Made by a program: the position numbers and the translations under genes. Under the pieces are notes generated by a model. That model did not search any database. It saw only the letters and a program-made list of their open reading frames with translations, and had not been told where the DNA came from. 64,000 nt of DNA from Talpa occidentalis (taxonomy: Eukaryota > Chordata > Mammalia > Eulipotyphla > Talpidae), in NCBI RefSeq assembly GCF_014898055.3, contig NW_023605194.1, positions 61,543,361 through 61,607,360 on the forward strand. The letters run 5' to 3'. This document shows, one piece after another, positions 1-12,599 of this stretch (within the stretch, counting starts at the first letter, position 1; every line of letters begins with the position of its first letter).

Positions 1-870
1 AAAAAATAATATTAGCATGTATATGTCGATCTTTTATCTTTCAATATTGCTCATTAAACTCTTTCATGAGTTCTGGTAGCTTATTTGTACAATCCATTGA
101 ATTTTCTAGAGAGAGACAATCATATCATCAGTGAAGAAGTTTAACTGCTTCCTTTCCAAACAGGATGCTTTCTACTATTTTTTCTTTATTGCAATATTGA
201 GACTCTCCAATATAATGAAAAGAAGTCACAAGAGTGTACATCCTGACCTTAGGAGGAAAGCACTCAATCTCTCACCATTGTGTATGTAAGTTGTCAGGTT
301 TTTGTAGATGTCCTTTATCAGCTGAAGGAAGTCACTTTTTATTTCTAATTTGTTGAGAGTTTGTAATAAACGTTGTTGGCTTTTGTCAAATGTTTTTCCT
401 TCTTACATTGTGGTTATCTGGCCTTTTTAGTTTTTTAATATGGTGAACTGCTTTGCATTGATTGATTGCATTCCTAGTATAAACCTCGCTTGATTATGTG
501 TATGTTTTTTTATACATCATTAGATTTTATTTGTTAAAATTTTTTTTTAAAGATTCATTCATTTGTGCAAACAAGAACCAGGGTATAGGCCAGAGGTGTG
601 GGTATGTGTGGGTGAGAGGATTCACCAGAGACAGTGGGGTGCAGAACAGGTGGATATACTGAAATACACTGCTGAGGGGAAGCAGTGAGTGAGACAGGAG
701 AGGTCTACTGTGCCATGTGGGTCAGCTCCCTGGCCAGGGATCCAATTGGGGTGCAGTGGCTGCTGACAGCTTCACAGTACTGAGACTTTACCCTTTGTGC
801 CACCAGGGAGGCCCTGTTAAATTTTTGAATCCTAGAGCTTTTAATACTCTGAGTTTCACCATATTTGTTA
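1..870 (-). mobile_element. Old L1 fragment (ORF2, reverse transcriptase part), split by a SINE
   Basis: Read on the minus strand, this resembles the L1 ORF2 stretch around the reverse-transcriptase core (ttgttgagagtttgtaat, ttttgtcaaatgtttttcc, cattgattgattgcattcc on the plus strand). It is interrupted by the SINE at 541-814 and fades near 870. It is much diverged, with no open frame. Confidence 0.75.
541..814 (-). mobile_element. tRNA-derived SINE
   Basis: Minus-strand copy running from the T-run (reverse of the A-tail) to ccaccagggaggccc. The flanks tgttaaaattt and tgttaaattttt form the target-site duplication. It is inserted in an old L1 fragment. Confidence 0.92.
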
Positions 871-1021
871 TTAATGTACAAACTCTCCTTACCATCAATT
901 CCTAAGTATCCAGTATCCATGCAGAGGAAAATGGTCTTTTTAGGGGATCTCAGAGGCACCAGGAAGATCTGTTTAAACTCTTCCTCCTCCACCCTCTTCC
1001 TTCCCTGCACCATCATTATCA

Positions 1022-1235
1022 TTTATTAAGCACTTACTATGTGTCCAGTACTCTGCCAAGGTTTACATATATTTAAGCCTCATAATAATCCTGTGAGTGA
1101 TCTACGATTAACTCATTTTTCAGATGATGTAGGAGGCTGATTAACTGCTTCAAAGTCAAAGAATGATGAGCAAAATCTGGATTAAAATATAGATCTATTT
1201 AACTCCAGAGGATGTGCCCCTAACTGCAAAGCCAT
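1022..1235 (-). mobile_element. MIR SINE
   Basis: tttattaagcacttactatgtgtccag...cataataatcctgtgag...catttttcagatgatg is the reversed MIR consensus order. Diverged mammalian-wide repeat. Confidence 0.8.
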
Positions 1236-1332
1236 GCTGTTTGCCTTAAAGGATTTACAATGGGGCACAAGATCAAGGAACAATGAACCAGTTATATGGA
1301 TCTAAGATAAGCCTGTATTTACATAAAGTGAT

Positions 1333-1740
1333 AGGACTAGGGTTTAGAGGTTCCTAAAGTGGGGTCCATAGACCCCTGAGAGTCTAAAAATAGATTTTGG
1401 AGGATTTATAAGCCCCTCAAAGAGGATTGATTTTTTTTTTAATTCTTAAAGGACCGAGTAGTAACTATAATCAGCTTTGCAGGCCATGCAGTCTCTGTTG
1501 TAAATATGCATCTCTACTGTTGTAGCACCCACAGTCACACACAACACACATGAGTGGGCAAGGCTGTGCTCCAACAGTACTTTATTTACAAAAACTGGCA
1601 GCTAGCCATCAGGCTTAAAATGGTATGTAAACTCTATGTTCATAGTTTTTTTGCTGTTATTAGGAGATCCATAGATTTCCATAACTTCTCAAATAGTTTT
1701 AAAATCCAAAATGTTGAGGAACTGGTATAAATGGCCTCCA
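1333..1740. mobile_element. Nested hAT-type nonautonomous DNA elements
   Basis: The ends tagaggttcctaaagtgggg (1344) and ttgaggaactggta (about 1715-1729) are near inverted repeats, and the inner ends (ggtccatagac, gagatccatagatttcc) resemble MER-type hAT relics. About 1455-1640 is a different DNA element in reverse (tactttatttacaaaaactgg, agctttgcaggcc) that landed inside it. Confidence 0.6.
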
Positions 1741-1914
1741 AAGGCCCTGTCTGCTTAGACAGCCCAAGATCTATAAATGTAGGTATCTTTGAAATTAACA
1801 CTCTTAGAGAATCTTTCTCCTTAGCAAGTTCATTTGAGGGATTATCCTATGAACACTTAAATGGACTATGATTTGTCTGTTGAGAAGGAGACATAAGACA
1901 TATTACTATTTCAG

Positions 1915-2220
1915 GGCCTTCCTGGTGGCCTAGGGGTTAAGTCTCAGAGCTACCATCCTTGTGGCCTGAGTTAGCTCCCTAGCCAGGGAGCTGAGCTGCA
2001 TGGCGCAGCAGACTTCTAACTTGCCTACCGCTCCCCTCAGCAGTGTATTTCAGTCAATCTGCCTGTTTTGCTCCCCACTCTGTCTCTGGTGAATCCTCTC
2101 AACTCCTCCCCCCATACCCCGCCCTGCACCTCTGGCCTACACCCCAGTTCTTCAATGAAAAAATAAATTAAAAATTAAAAATCTTACAATAAAGGAATTT
2201 TTTTTTCTTTTTTTAAAAAA
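1915..2220 (+). mobile_element. tRNA-derived SINE
   Basis: Full copy with an A-rich, partly T-interrupted 3' tail. A 19-base target-site duplication, AGACATATTACTATTTCAG, at 1896-1914 recurs at 2221-2239 with one mismatch. Confidence 0.94.
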
Positions 2221-2239
2221 AGACATATTACCATTTCAG

Positions 2240-3344
2240 CCTTCCTTGGCTTACCTGGCCAGTGATACAAACTGAAACACAAATACCTTCTAGAAGGGAA
2301 TAGAGGAGCACAGACCCGCAGCAGCTGGTCTGAAGTTTGCCCAGGTTTTTTCCTCTTCCACTTTCCAGACATGGCTTTCTGTATTCTACTCTGGCTTCTC
2401 CACAGAAAGCACACATCCTGAGCACAGCCTGGATGCCTGAAGTGAGTCAGATCTGTTCAGGTGTGTTGTCGATGGAGGGACATCGTCAGATGTGTCTTCC
2501 TGATGCATGTCAGCTTCTGTTTGGGGACCCTTTTCTCTCCCAAGAAAACACAGTTCTTTCTCTTAGGAGTTCTCAGTTTCATAAGCTAGAGCATCTTATT
2601 TATTGTTTGCAATTAGACCGACAAGTACCTTTACCCTGCCTTCTACTCCATGGATTTTGTCTTCCCCTAACTAGAAGCTTTAGATGGAGGCTGCTGATTG
2701 TAGCCCATTGTATCCACATCAGAGCCAGGAACCATGCTTTGCATATAATTTTTAGGCTATTAGCTCTGAGATTCCTAGAAGCTATAACCAGTTTTAAAAA
2801 CCTGCATCACCTTTCAAAATCAAAATAATGGTTGTTCAATCAGTTTGAATAAAAGACAGGATCAGTTCCTTTAAATTATAGGAAAAAAGACATTAAAACA
2901 AGGAAGTACAAATACTCTGAAATCTGAGACTGGATAATTGAACATATGCGAAGAAGCTGGAGGGAAAAATAGGAAAGGAGAAAGAAAGAAGAGAGGAGAA
3001 TGAAACAAAGGGATGAAAGGGACAAGGAGGAGCACAGAAGCAGAGGAAGTCTGCGTGCTAACTAAGGACTGCAGGGTTGAAATTCAGCATCATTAGGAAG
3101 CAGCTATTTCTCACAGCAAGTGCCCCCCAAAGAAGGAAATAAACCAGCAAATGAAAATAACAGGAATATAAATCATTTAGCCAGTACTTATGGAGACTTT
3201 ATTCCATATTAGACTCCTGTATATATCACATCAGGATTAGTGTTAGCTCCCTGAAATGAAACATCAATAAGAGGACCACATGATGCTGACTGTACCTCCA
3301 ACTCATATTTTAGTTCAGCTTTAATTATCATGTTCATCTGGCAG
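2240..3344. other. No gene recognised
   Basis: Intergenic flank of RNLS. The open frame of 163 codons at 2337-2828 has no recognisable domain, no gene context and no composition signal. A purine-rich stretch lies near 2945-3060. Confidence 0.6.
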
Positions 3345-3530
3345 CAGCGTGGTGCCACGTAAATAGAAATGGGTCATGGGAGGCCTGGGTTCTTGTCCTG
3401 GCTTATCATTATGTGACCTTGGTTGGCCAATCTCTGTGTTTGATTTCCTCATTTGTCAAATGTGAATAAATATTCCCTGGTCTATATGTTTCACAAGAGT
3501 GTTGGGAGAATGGAAAGTGACATAAACACA
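3345..3530 (+). mobile_element. MIR SINE
   Basis: ggcctgggttcttgtcctgg...tgtgaccttggttggccaat...tttcctcatttgtcaaatgtg...agagtgttgggagaat is the MIR core in forward order. Confidence 0.85.
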
Positions 3531-3557
3531 CAAACACATATAGACACACACACACAC
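3524..3557 (+). repeat. (CA)n microsatellite, imperfect
   Basis: acacacaaacacatatagacacacacacacac. Short and interrupted. Confidence 0.9.
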
Positions 3558-5612
3558 TTGGATGAGTATAAAATATCAGATAAATGTGAAATCGACCTTG
3601 TTCTTTTTACTTAAGGTGGTGGGTAGGCGGGGGTGGGGGGGGTGGGAACAATGGCATTTTGCACAGAAGGCTTGGTGACTCAATGAAGCGTCTTTTTTCC
3701 CCCCTCAGTAATATCTGGTCTGGGATTATTGCAGCTTTCTCAACGTTTTCAGACATACTTTTCCCCTTCAGAAATGCCAAAGGTGAAAAATACTATTCCA
3801 CTGCTATCATTTGTCACCCTTGCTGCCTGAGTAAGACATGCATTGACAGTTTAGTAATTAAGCTTTTCAACACTGCATCATAAAGTTTTATTTCTGCAAA
3901 GACTATATTTATCAGCTAACAAGTATTAAATCACCCCACTGCTCAAGCCGTTTCTCACTTAAATATGTTACCTTCAAAATAGAGCAGCTTTCCTTGGCTG
4001 GCTTGATTAATAAAAGTTTTTGTTTGGAAATATTATGGTGTTGTGTGGTCCTGTAAGTCTGACGTACACACACCGTGGAAACTGTTCCAAATGGCACTGA
4101 CCCCTATTTCCTGGGGAAGGGAGGGCTTGATTGATACCTTGGCTCTGTGGCCTGTCCATCAGAGTTCCATGGCCCTCTGGGATGGTTTCCAGCTCAAGAT
4201 ATTCCCACAACCACTTCATTTCTAAAGTGGAAGAGGTAAATAAAACACAAGCATTGATACATTTTCTTTCCTTATTTGAACATCAATGTATTGGTCTGTT
4301 CCTATCAAAGACAGATTCAAATGTAAAATGAGTTTTAAAACTGATTAAAATAACAAAGTGACAATGATTTGCATAATCATCCAGGTTGAGTCTTTTCTCA
4401 TGTTGCCATAATCTTCTCAAAACAGGTGCAGAATTATCTGGGAAACACTGAGAATGAATAGCTATGAACAGATATTGAAAGATAGTAAAAGTAATTAAAG
4501 ATATTAAAAGATATTAAAAGTAATGACCTAGAAGAGTCCTACCCCACCTTTATAAAGCATTCTTTCTCTCTCATCTTTGGAGGACATAAATTCATGAGAC
4601 AAGTACAAAATTGTTAAAATTTCAAGATGCTTTTAATCAAACGGCTCCAAAACTATAATAGTTAAAACAAATAATATGTTGAATTATTTTTCTACCATAT
4701 TTTAAGGATAACCAAAATAAAAATCAGTCTTAATCAAGTATGGGCCAACATGATGAAATTAATCTCAATATTTTCATCATATCATGCCAGAGATTACATT
4801 AATTTCTCTTGTCTTTTCTCTACTTTAGAAGACAAGTGATATTAACCACTTGTAGGTAGTTTAGTTTTTCATCAGTTGATTGTAAATACCTAAGCACTGT
4901 CTGCCTGTACCTGTGCATTTGTGTGTATGATAGTGAGCATATATAAGTGAAACTTTAGATGCTACCAAGATAAGAAGTCTTTTTGAAATTGAGAGGCTGC
5001 AACAATTTCTTTCCTTTCAAAATGACAAAATAAGTACTTAGCATTTATTTTTTAAATTAGCAAAGGTAACTTGTTATTTAGAAGGCTAGAGATCAACTTC
5101 TCCACAGCCAGCAAGTCACAGGGTTGTCATGGAAGTGTGCGTTTGATAGGCTGAACCATTAAGTTGGCAAATATTGAACTATTTTAAGTGCATCTATTTT
5201 CTGGTCCAGTAATTTTTTTTTGGTGTTAAGTTCATTAAACTTGTCAGAGTCTAAATTCTATAGCATTTAATGGAGAACACATAAAGGTAACAGTAAGAGC
5301 AACAGGAAATAGCAAAAGGTAGATACCAATATATTTTCTCAACTTTAATATTAAGTATTATGTGAAAGTAGAAAGTCAAGTTGAATCTAGCTATTTTCTG
5401 AAATTTGAGGAGAGATTTGTCAGTTAAGTTGCCTCCAAATTTGATAATTCTTATTCTTTATTTAGAACAAAAAGTTTGAAAAGGGTAATAAAGATTTTGG
5501 AACATGAACTATTAATTTGCATTTGACATAATTTTGAGAGAGATTTATTTGTTATTTAAGCACTACTTTTCCTCCAACAAGGAGTCATGGCAATTCAGAA
5601 AAGTGGCCAAAG
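3558..5612. other. Unique AT-rich intergenic DNA
   Basis: This sequence is downstream of the RNLS poly(A) signal. I see a poly-G-rich spot at 3617-3642, but no exon, RNA gene or clear repeat. Confidence 0.6.
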
Positions 5613-5812
5613 GCATCAGGTACAAAAAACTTTTATTCTAGCGTGGAGTGTAACTATTGAAATTATAAAATTGATTTTACATTCCATATGAAAAATGACA
5701 ATAAATGAAGAACAATTTTCCAGTAATTTCTCTCCACAAAACAAAATAATCAGTAACAAAAAATTATGAAGACAAAAACTCAAAATATAAGTAGAAAATA
5801 AGGATACAGGTA
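5613..5812 (-). promoter_or_regulatory. RNLS: RNLS 3' UTR with poly(A) signal
   Basis: Downstream of the RNLS stop, the minus strand carries a canonical AATAAA at 5637-5632, about 176 bases after the stop codon. A U/G-containing stretch (tccttgttgg) follows on the RNA strand near 5583-5574. Cleavage is therefore expected around 5610-5622. The short 3' UTR contains no recognisable repeat. The end position is inferred from the hexamer and not from transcript data. Confidence 0.7.
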
Positions 5813-6181
<369 letters not shown>

Positions 6182-6255
6182 TCATCAGAAGTATGTTAAA
6201 CTTCAGAATAAGTAGATCCTGATGTGCTGAATTAGTTGAAAATACAATGATTTTT

Positions 6256-6527
6256 AAAAAAAGATTTATTTTTATTTATTTAGGTCTATAAGAACTGGGG
6301 TGTGGGCTGGAGGTGCGAGGGGGAGTTGGTGAGAGGATTCACCAGAGACAGAGTGGGGAGCAGAACAGGTGGATCTACCGAAGGGGAACAGTGGGCAAAA
6401 CAGGAGAGGTCTGCTGTGCCATGTGGATTAGCTCCCCTGGCCAGGGATTCATTCAACTCATGGTGCAGTGGCTGCTGATAGCTTTATAGTGCTGAGATTT
6501 TAACCCCTGCGCCACCAGGGAGGCCCG
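6256..6527 (-). mobile_element. tRNA-derived SINE
   Basis: Minus-strand full copy, ending in ccaccagggaggcccg. It is close downstream of the RNLS acceptor at 5966, about 290 bases into the last intron, and is in the sense orientation relative to RNLS. The flank gattttt is repeated on both sides. Confidence 0.92.
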
Positions 6528-6919
6528 ATTTTTTTTTTTCATAATAGGGAAATGATGATCATGAAATCATTCCCCAATTTTTGAGTTACCTGCCTTGTGC
6601 CAGATGAATGAGGTGAATACAAAACAGACTTAAGAGCTATATCCTTTAAGGAGCTTCCAGTTCATTATGACTACTGGTAAATAATAAGGACTAACACAGG
6701 GCGAGGAAGAGGGTGCTTTAAGTACACTTGGGAAGCGGGGTCCACCCCAGCTACTAAGATGGAGAAAGTTTCAAAGGGGTGGTGGCTGGTCATTTCACTT
6801 CAGTGTGATAAATTTGATAATGACAAGATTGGGAGCTCCACAGAGAAGGAGCAGTACGTGTAAACACCCACAAACTATGGCAAAAGAGAGCAACGTGTTA
6901 GGAAACTGTGGGACAGATC

Positions 6920-6924
6920 AGTGT

Positions 6925-6957
<33 letters not shown>

Positions 6958-6959
6958 TT
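6920..6959 (+). repeat. (GT)n microsatellite
   Basis: About 19 GT units with one GA interruption. Confidence 0.97.
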
Positions 6960-7284
6960 GCAAAAGGGGGTTGCCTGGAGGGAGGGACATGGCCAAAAGA
7001 CAAAATAAGAGCAATTGTAGTGTTTCAAAATTTAAAAACATAAACCTTATATATAAAAAGTCTACTGAAACATCAAATTTACTACTTATGAGCCAAAAAG
7101 GGGGGAATCAGCTAAAATCTGGGATTTACTTTATTTTGTAGGACCAGGTTCACAATATTTGAAGTAATATAAAAGGTACAGAAGTTATTTCTTAAAGAAA
7201 AACTGCCTCAAAGTTAGAATGGATGTCACTAATAAGTATTCATAGTCAGGAGAATGAGTCGAAGTGTAATATAATTATCTTGGA

Positions 7285-7400
7285 CACTTGATATTTGGTT
7301 TGGCACTAAGCACCTCTGGCATTCACCATTCTGCTCTGTTTCTATGAGTTTGACTAGTTTAGATTCCACATACAAGTGAGATCATGTAGGATATATCTTT
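7285..7400 (-). mobile_element. Old L1 3' fragment
   Basis: The short stretch tctatgagtttgactagttt...ccacatacaagtgagatcatg resembles the reversed 3' part of medium-reiterated L1s. Only about 100 bases can be recognised. Confidence 0.55.
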
Positions 7401-7797
7401 TCAGAGCCATTAATCTTGAAATCAGCAGAAAAAATCTTTGAGGGGTTAAAATAGACAGCACACAGGGCACAGTGAAACACAGACTTGGGTGTTCAATCAG
7501 AACCTTTAAACTCCTGGTTCCATGGAATTTTAACAGGGACAATTTGAATTATCAGTGAAGCACTAAGGGAGGAAGAACACTGCTAGGTTCCTATATATTA
7601 GCAACTTCAGAACATGACAAATGACAGTCTGAGAGTAAGGGATACTATAATATATATATACCTGAAACCCAGACAGAACTGGGAAGAAGCCTGGCAATTT
7701 GGGTAAGTAACTTTCTGGCTCGGAATAGGCCTCGAGATGCCAGCTATTAGTTTTCCTGCACTCACATTGAAGAACCAATTCTAATATGCATAAGGTA

Positions 7798-8008
7798 TTA
7801 ATTGCTAGTATTTCTTGAATGCTTACTGCATACCCAGTGCTTTACATGCACACCCCATTTAATTCACAAAGCAACCCCATGAGGTGATTATTCTCATTTT
7901 ATAGATGAGAAAGTTGAGACACAGAAAGACTGTAATTTGCTCAAGGACAGAAAACTAGGAGGTGAATAAAGAAATGGAATTGAGCAGGCTGACTCCAGAA
8001 CTCACATT
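7798..8008 (-). mobile_element. MIR SINE
   Basis: gcttactgcatacccagtgctttacatg...caaccccatgaggtgattat...tcattttatagatgagaaag is the reversed MIR. Confidence 0.85.
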
Positions 8009-8060
8009 TTCAACACTTTCAGAAACATTTCCTTAGAGACCTGATTTAGGTAAAACAAGT

Positions 8061-8345
8061 GTTTGATAGTCACTTAGTTTTATGCATCTTGAAAATACAC
8101 ATAAATAGAATAGAAAACTCATTTATACACATATATGTACACATATACATGCATTTATATGCACACAAACATGTACGTGTAATTTTAAAAACAAAGCAGA
8201 ATGTTTGATAGTCACATAGCTTTATGAATCTGGAATTCACACAAATGGGATATTCACCTATATGCTTATATGTGTGTCTATCTATGCATAGTTTATGTAC
8301 ACTCATATATATCATCTCCATCATGGTAACATTTTGGCATATTTT
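8061..8345 (+). repeat. Diverged tandem duplication, period about 142
   Basis: gtttgatagtcacttagttttatgcatcttg (8061) recurs as gtttgatagtcacatagctttatgaatctgg (8203). AT- and CA-rich tails are similar in both copies. Both lie just downstream of a reversed MIR. Confidence 0.8.
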
Positions 8346-8399
8346 GGTTGATGTCTCTGTGTAGATAAACAACTGCACTATTAAACATTATGCAAGTCT

Positions 8400-8999
8400 T
8401 AAGTAAAAGGGATCTTCAGGAAAAATGTTCTGCCCAGGGGTGAGCTGGTGTACTAGTGCTGTGTCATTTCATTTGATAAGTGGTAAATGTCAGATGTCAG
8501 AATACGAGACTGGAGAGCTGGGCCACTTCTCAGTCAGTCTGCAGCTTGAATGAAATCAATCTTGCTGCATATAGGTAGAATCACCCGTTTTGCAAATACC
8601 CAATAAGGAAATATGAAAACATGAAGTGTACATTGGCAAGCTCCTTCCCCACATGAATTAAAGAACCCTGCCGTGGAGAAGCACGCAACTGTCAAAGCCA
8701 CAGTTTCCCACAATAACTCAGTCTTTGGCTACACTTGCAGTCACAGTGAGGAACCACAGTTCAATGACTTTGTTTAAGAGACATGTCAGTGCTGAAACCA
8801 CCTCTTGGAGATTCAGGTTGCTTCAGTTCACAGGTGTGCCAGAGCTGGTCAGAGGAATCTCTTGCTTACAGAAGCTGAGGTTCCAGGTTCACAAATGCAA
8901 TGTTTCTAGAAATTAGGTGATGAATGAATTGAATGGAGATTCAAAGCACAAAATAACATTTTATTCCAAAGCTATTTAAATCTATGTGAATGTATTTTG
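8400..8999. other. Intronic, nothing recognised
   Basis: Unique-looking RNLS intron sequence with no repeat or exon that I can name. Confidence 0.55.
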
Positions 9000-9505
9000 T
9001 TACTTCTCTCCATCTACTAAGTAAAATGCAAACTCCTTGGTCTCACATGGAAGGCCTTTCATAATCACATCTTATTGTCATCCAAACCTCATCTCTTGTC
9101 ACTTCTCTCATTTTGCTACATGTCCTATCTACATTCAAACTAAGGTTCAAACACACCCTTCTTTGATGTGCTTCTGTGACTTTGAGCAAATCATTCTGTA
9201 CAGTGATGTTATATTGTTCTTTCTCTTTCCTGCCAAATTAACTGCTCATCCTTCAAGGACCAGAACATATGTCACTTGCTCTGAGGTCCTCCTGCCCTGC
9301 CAGCCAGTGTGAGTTCCTTTTCAGGATGTTACTTGTATTTATTATGCTACTTGTTATTTTGCAACTATAATTATGTCCACACCTGCCTCTTTTCTTAGAT
9401 TGCATGCTCCTAAGTCAGGATTGTGATTCACTAATCTTTGTATCTAAGACTGAGAACAATGCTTAGCCTATATTAAGGGTGCAATAAGTTTGTTGAGTTA
9501 AAAGA
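9000..9505 (+). mobile_element. L2 LINE 3' end
   Basis: cttcaaggaccagaacatatgtcac...gtcctcctgccctgcc...agattgcatgctcctaagtc...gcaataagtttgttgagt follows the L2 3' order. Confidence 0.8.
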
Positions 9506-12325
9506 AAAAGGCAGAAAATTATACACACAGTTGCTCAAATGAAGGTCTTCACAGGAAACCATCTACATACACACAAAAAAAAATGTTACTGAGCAGCTCA
9601 CATAGAGTTGGCAGAAGCTCAGATGGAAGAGCTATTGTATATAGAAGGCTCTCAACAAAGGGCTCACTTTCATTTCAACTGCTTGATGTGAACATCTCGT
9701 ATGTCACATATTAAGCTGAACCACGTATTTCATATTTGCTGATTTTGTGTGTCAGAAATGGTAAAATAATGTCCATTTTTATAGGGTTCAACCCAACAGT
9801 TTCTTTGTTTCATGACTATGAATTACAAAAAAAATCACATAAAATAGTTCCTTTGGTGTGAGAATGAAGTTAAAGATGAAAAGAGAGAGGCAGACAAGTA
9901 GGGCATTGGGTATTTTCACATGATAGTTGATAATCAGCAAAGATATTCATTCAGTGACACACATGACAATGTGTGGTCTTCCTTCCACACTGATGCTGAC
10001 AACTGAAACTTGTCCTTGGACAGCAGACATCTACCCACAAAGAACAATCGGGACTATAGAGCAGCTGTATTTTAGGTTGACCATATCTATCTGGACATCC
10101 AATCCATGATTTGGCTTCTTAAAGCTTATCTTCCTGATAGATGGTACTTGGTAATATTTACGTGGTTCTAGGGAAAGATCCAGGTCTTATAAGTTTTAAT
10201 CCTAAACGTGCAATCGATTTGATGAGAGAACTTAGACAACCAGTGAACAATCAAGTTCTTGCTGCCATATTTCCTCAGGTGTTCTGGATGTAGATTATAC
10301 TGCATTTCAGCAAATTGAAGGCACCATCAACTGGAAGAAATAGCAATGATAAAGGAAAAAAAAAAAAGGATGCCAATACGACACAAAACTTTAACTTACT
10401 AGAAAAGTTCTTACAGACTTATCTACATGTAGATCTTTTGGGGACATACAAAGGAAATAAAAGATGACTATGTTGGGTAAGGCTTTCCAAAGACTTCTTC
10501 ACAACCAGTGTCTACTTTGAAGCACTCTTCAAAGCAGAGTTGTCAAGCTCCATTCTCTTCCCCATACAACCTGCCCTCTGCCCAGAACACTGGCAATGCA
10601 GCATTTCTTGTAAGAGTATTTCACTAAATTGTACTTTCTGGGATTTTCTTCTGAGCTTCTGACCTCTGTTCCGCAAGTTCTAATTCTGTACTTTCTGTTA
10701 AGTGAGAAAGAAAGGTTATCAGACAGATAGCAAACAGGACTCATTTTTTTTTCTGAAATGGTCCTTAAATAACTGTTAATTTAAATATCAAGGGGTTGTA
10801 GTGATGAGCCTGTTAGAATGCCAGCAATAATCAAGTTCAAACATGAAAACTACATCTTGGCTGTCCCCTGGTATATGCCAATATGATGGCATCTTAGCAA
10901 ATGGATGAAATATGCCAGATAGTAAGTAGAGTAAGGGGAGAAATGCAGTTAATACTTCAGAGAAAACATACAGAAGCCAACAGGTAATGAGTGGCAGGAC
11001 ACTTTAAAGAGAGCCTTTTTAGGGAAGCAGCAATTCTGTGTCAGGACTTCTAATGTTTTCAGCATTGCTGGTTTAAACCTTCCATTTTCTCAGCTCACCC
11101 AAATGAGGAGTCTCAGGTGAGACTGACAGAGATAGACTGGTTATCAGAGAATCGATTTATTCATTTACAAAGGTAAATGTACCGATTCCAGAACTGAGTC
11201 TGGTTGTCTTCCCAGGCCATTCATCTTAGTAGGCAAATTTCCTCAACTGTATCATAGATTATAGGAGTGACGCATGTGCAGAACTCCTGACAGACATCAC
11301 TAATCAATTGTGGCGTCTTTTTCCACCGAGCCCAGAAATGGCCTCAGCATTCTTCTCACTTCATTGCTTCTAGCAGTCACTACCAGTCAATTGGAGTTGG
11401 CACTTGAGAGGAATCCTATATACCAATCCAGGACTAGAAGATTGCAGAGCAAGTGTGTAATTAGAAAGAAGGGAATTAAATATTTTTTTACAGTTTTACC
11501 CCTTTTTCCTAGTAAGCCAGGATAGTCTAATGTTTTGTCTTTCTCTGAATCAGAGATATTTCAATACCAAGAATTAGGGTCCCATCAGGAGCCATTTCTT
11601 CCAGATGATGCCAGAGGTGCAATTCAGTTCCTTCTAATAACCTTCTAATGATCCTGCTCCAGACCACTGCCTTTCCACCAGTCGGATCAGGCCTTTAACT
11701 ACAGTCTGAAAATAAAATACAGGTGTTTTGTCTACAACTGTAGTTTTATAAAATTGCACACTAATAGTATCAGGGTTTGTTGGGAAAACAGAGTTGGGGC
11801 AGATGAGTCAAAACCTATGGAGCACTGAAATGGCCACCAAATAAACCAATAAATATCACAGAAAAGTAACTAGCACAGTTAGCATTCTCCCAGGCTCTGC
11901 CTCTAACTAGAGAGCTCCATCCTTTGCAGCTGGATCCTTGGGGGTTGTGCTTTCTCCTTCAAGATGTAGTACCTTTGGGTGGTGCTGCTAAAAGAGATCA
12001 TTTTGTTCTAGATCAAAAAGCAAAGGGGAAATGTCATTGTGGTTTCCTCATCAAGCACCCCATCGTTGCTGAAGAGCTTAACGTGGTGGGAAACACTGCA
12101 GTTCTAGGGGCCACTGAAACAGCCACTATTTGCACTAAAGGGAGGCACCTCAGGAGATATCTTTCCCCTGAAGATGTTCACGTGCGCTAAGGCTTTATCT
12201 TTGCGTGAAAAAATGCTCACTTGAAAGCACAAACATGTATGAAACCAACATGATCTCCCTATTATACTGATATTCTATTTCTCAACTGCATTTGATATAA
12301 CTCACATTTTAAAAAGAGAAACATA
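9506..12325. other. Intronic, nothing recognised
   Basis: Mostly unique AT-rich intron sequence. The 88-codon frame at 11924-12190 is somewhat richer in GC than its surroundings but has no recognisable product and no supporting splice or context signal. Confidence 0.55.
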
Positions 12326-12596
12326 GGGCCTTACTGGTGGTGCAAGGGGTTAAGATGCAACCTGTGAAGCTATCTGCAGCCACTGCAGCACGAGTTTGAT
12401 CCCCGCCAGGGAGATACCCACATGGTGCATCAGACCTTTCCTGACTTGCCCGCTGCTCCCCTCAGCAGTGTATTTCAGTCAATCTGCCTGTTCTGTTTCC
12501 CACTCTTTCTCTAGTGAATCCTCTCACCACCACCCCCCCACACCTCTGGCCTGTACCCAAGTTCTTGTATGCATAAATAAATAAATCTTAAAAAAC
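12326..12596 (+). mobile_element. tRNA-derived SINE
   Basis: Full-length copy, gggccttactggtggtgcaa to aataaataaatc plus A-tail. The flanks aaaagagaaacatag and aaaagaaacctag are probably an imperfect target-site duplication. Confidence 0.93.
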
Positions 12597-12599
12597 AAA

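Noticed and set aside
2337..2828. 163-codon frame left of RNLS
   Set aside because: No recognisable domain, no splice or promoter support, in intergenic sequence next to a SINE. A frame this long is expected by chance at this scale.
11924..12190. 88-codon frame in the last RNLS intron
   Set aside because: No known domain, no start context evidence and no neighbouring exons. Left as unrecognised.
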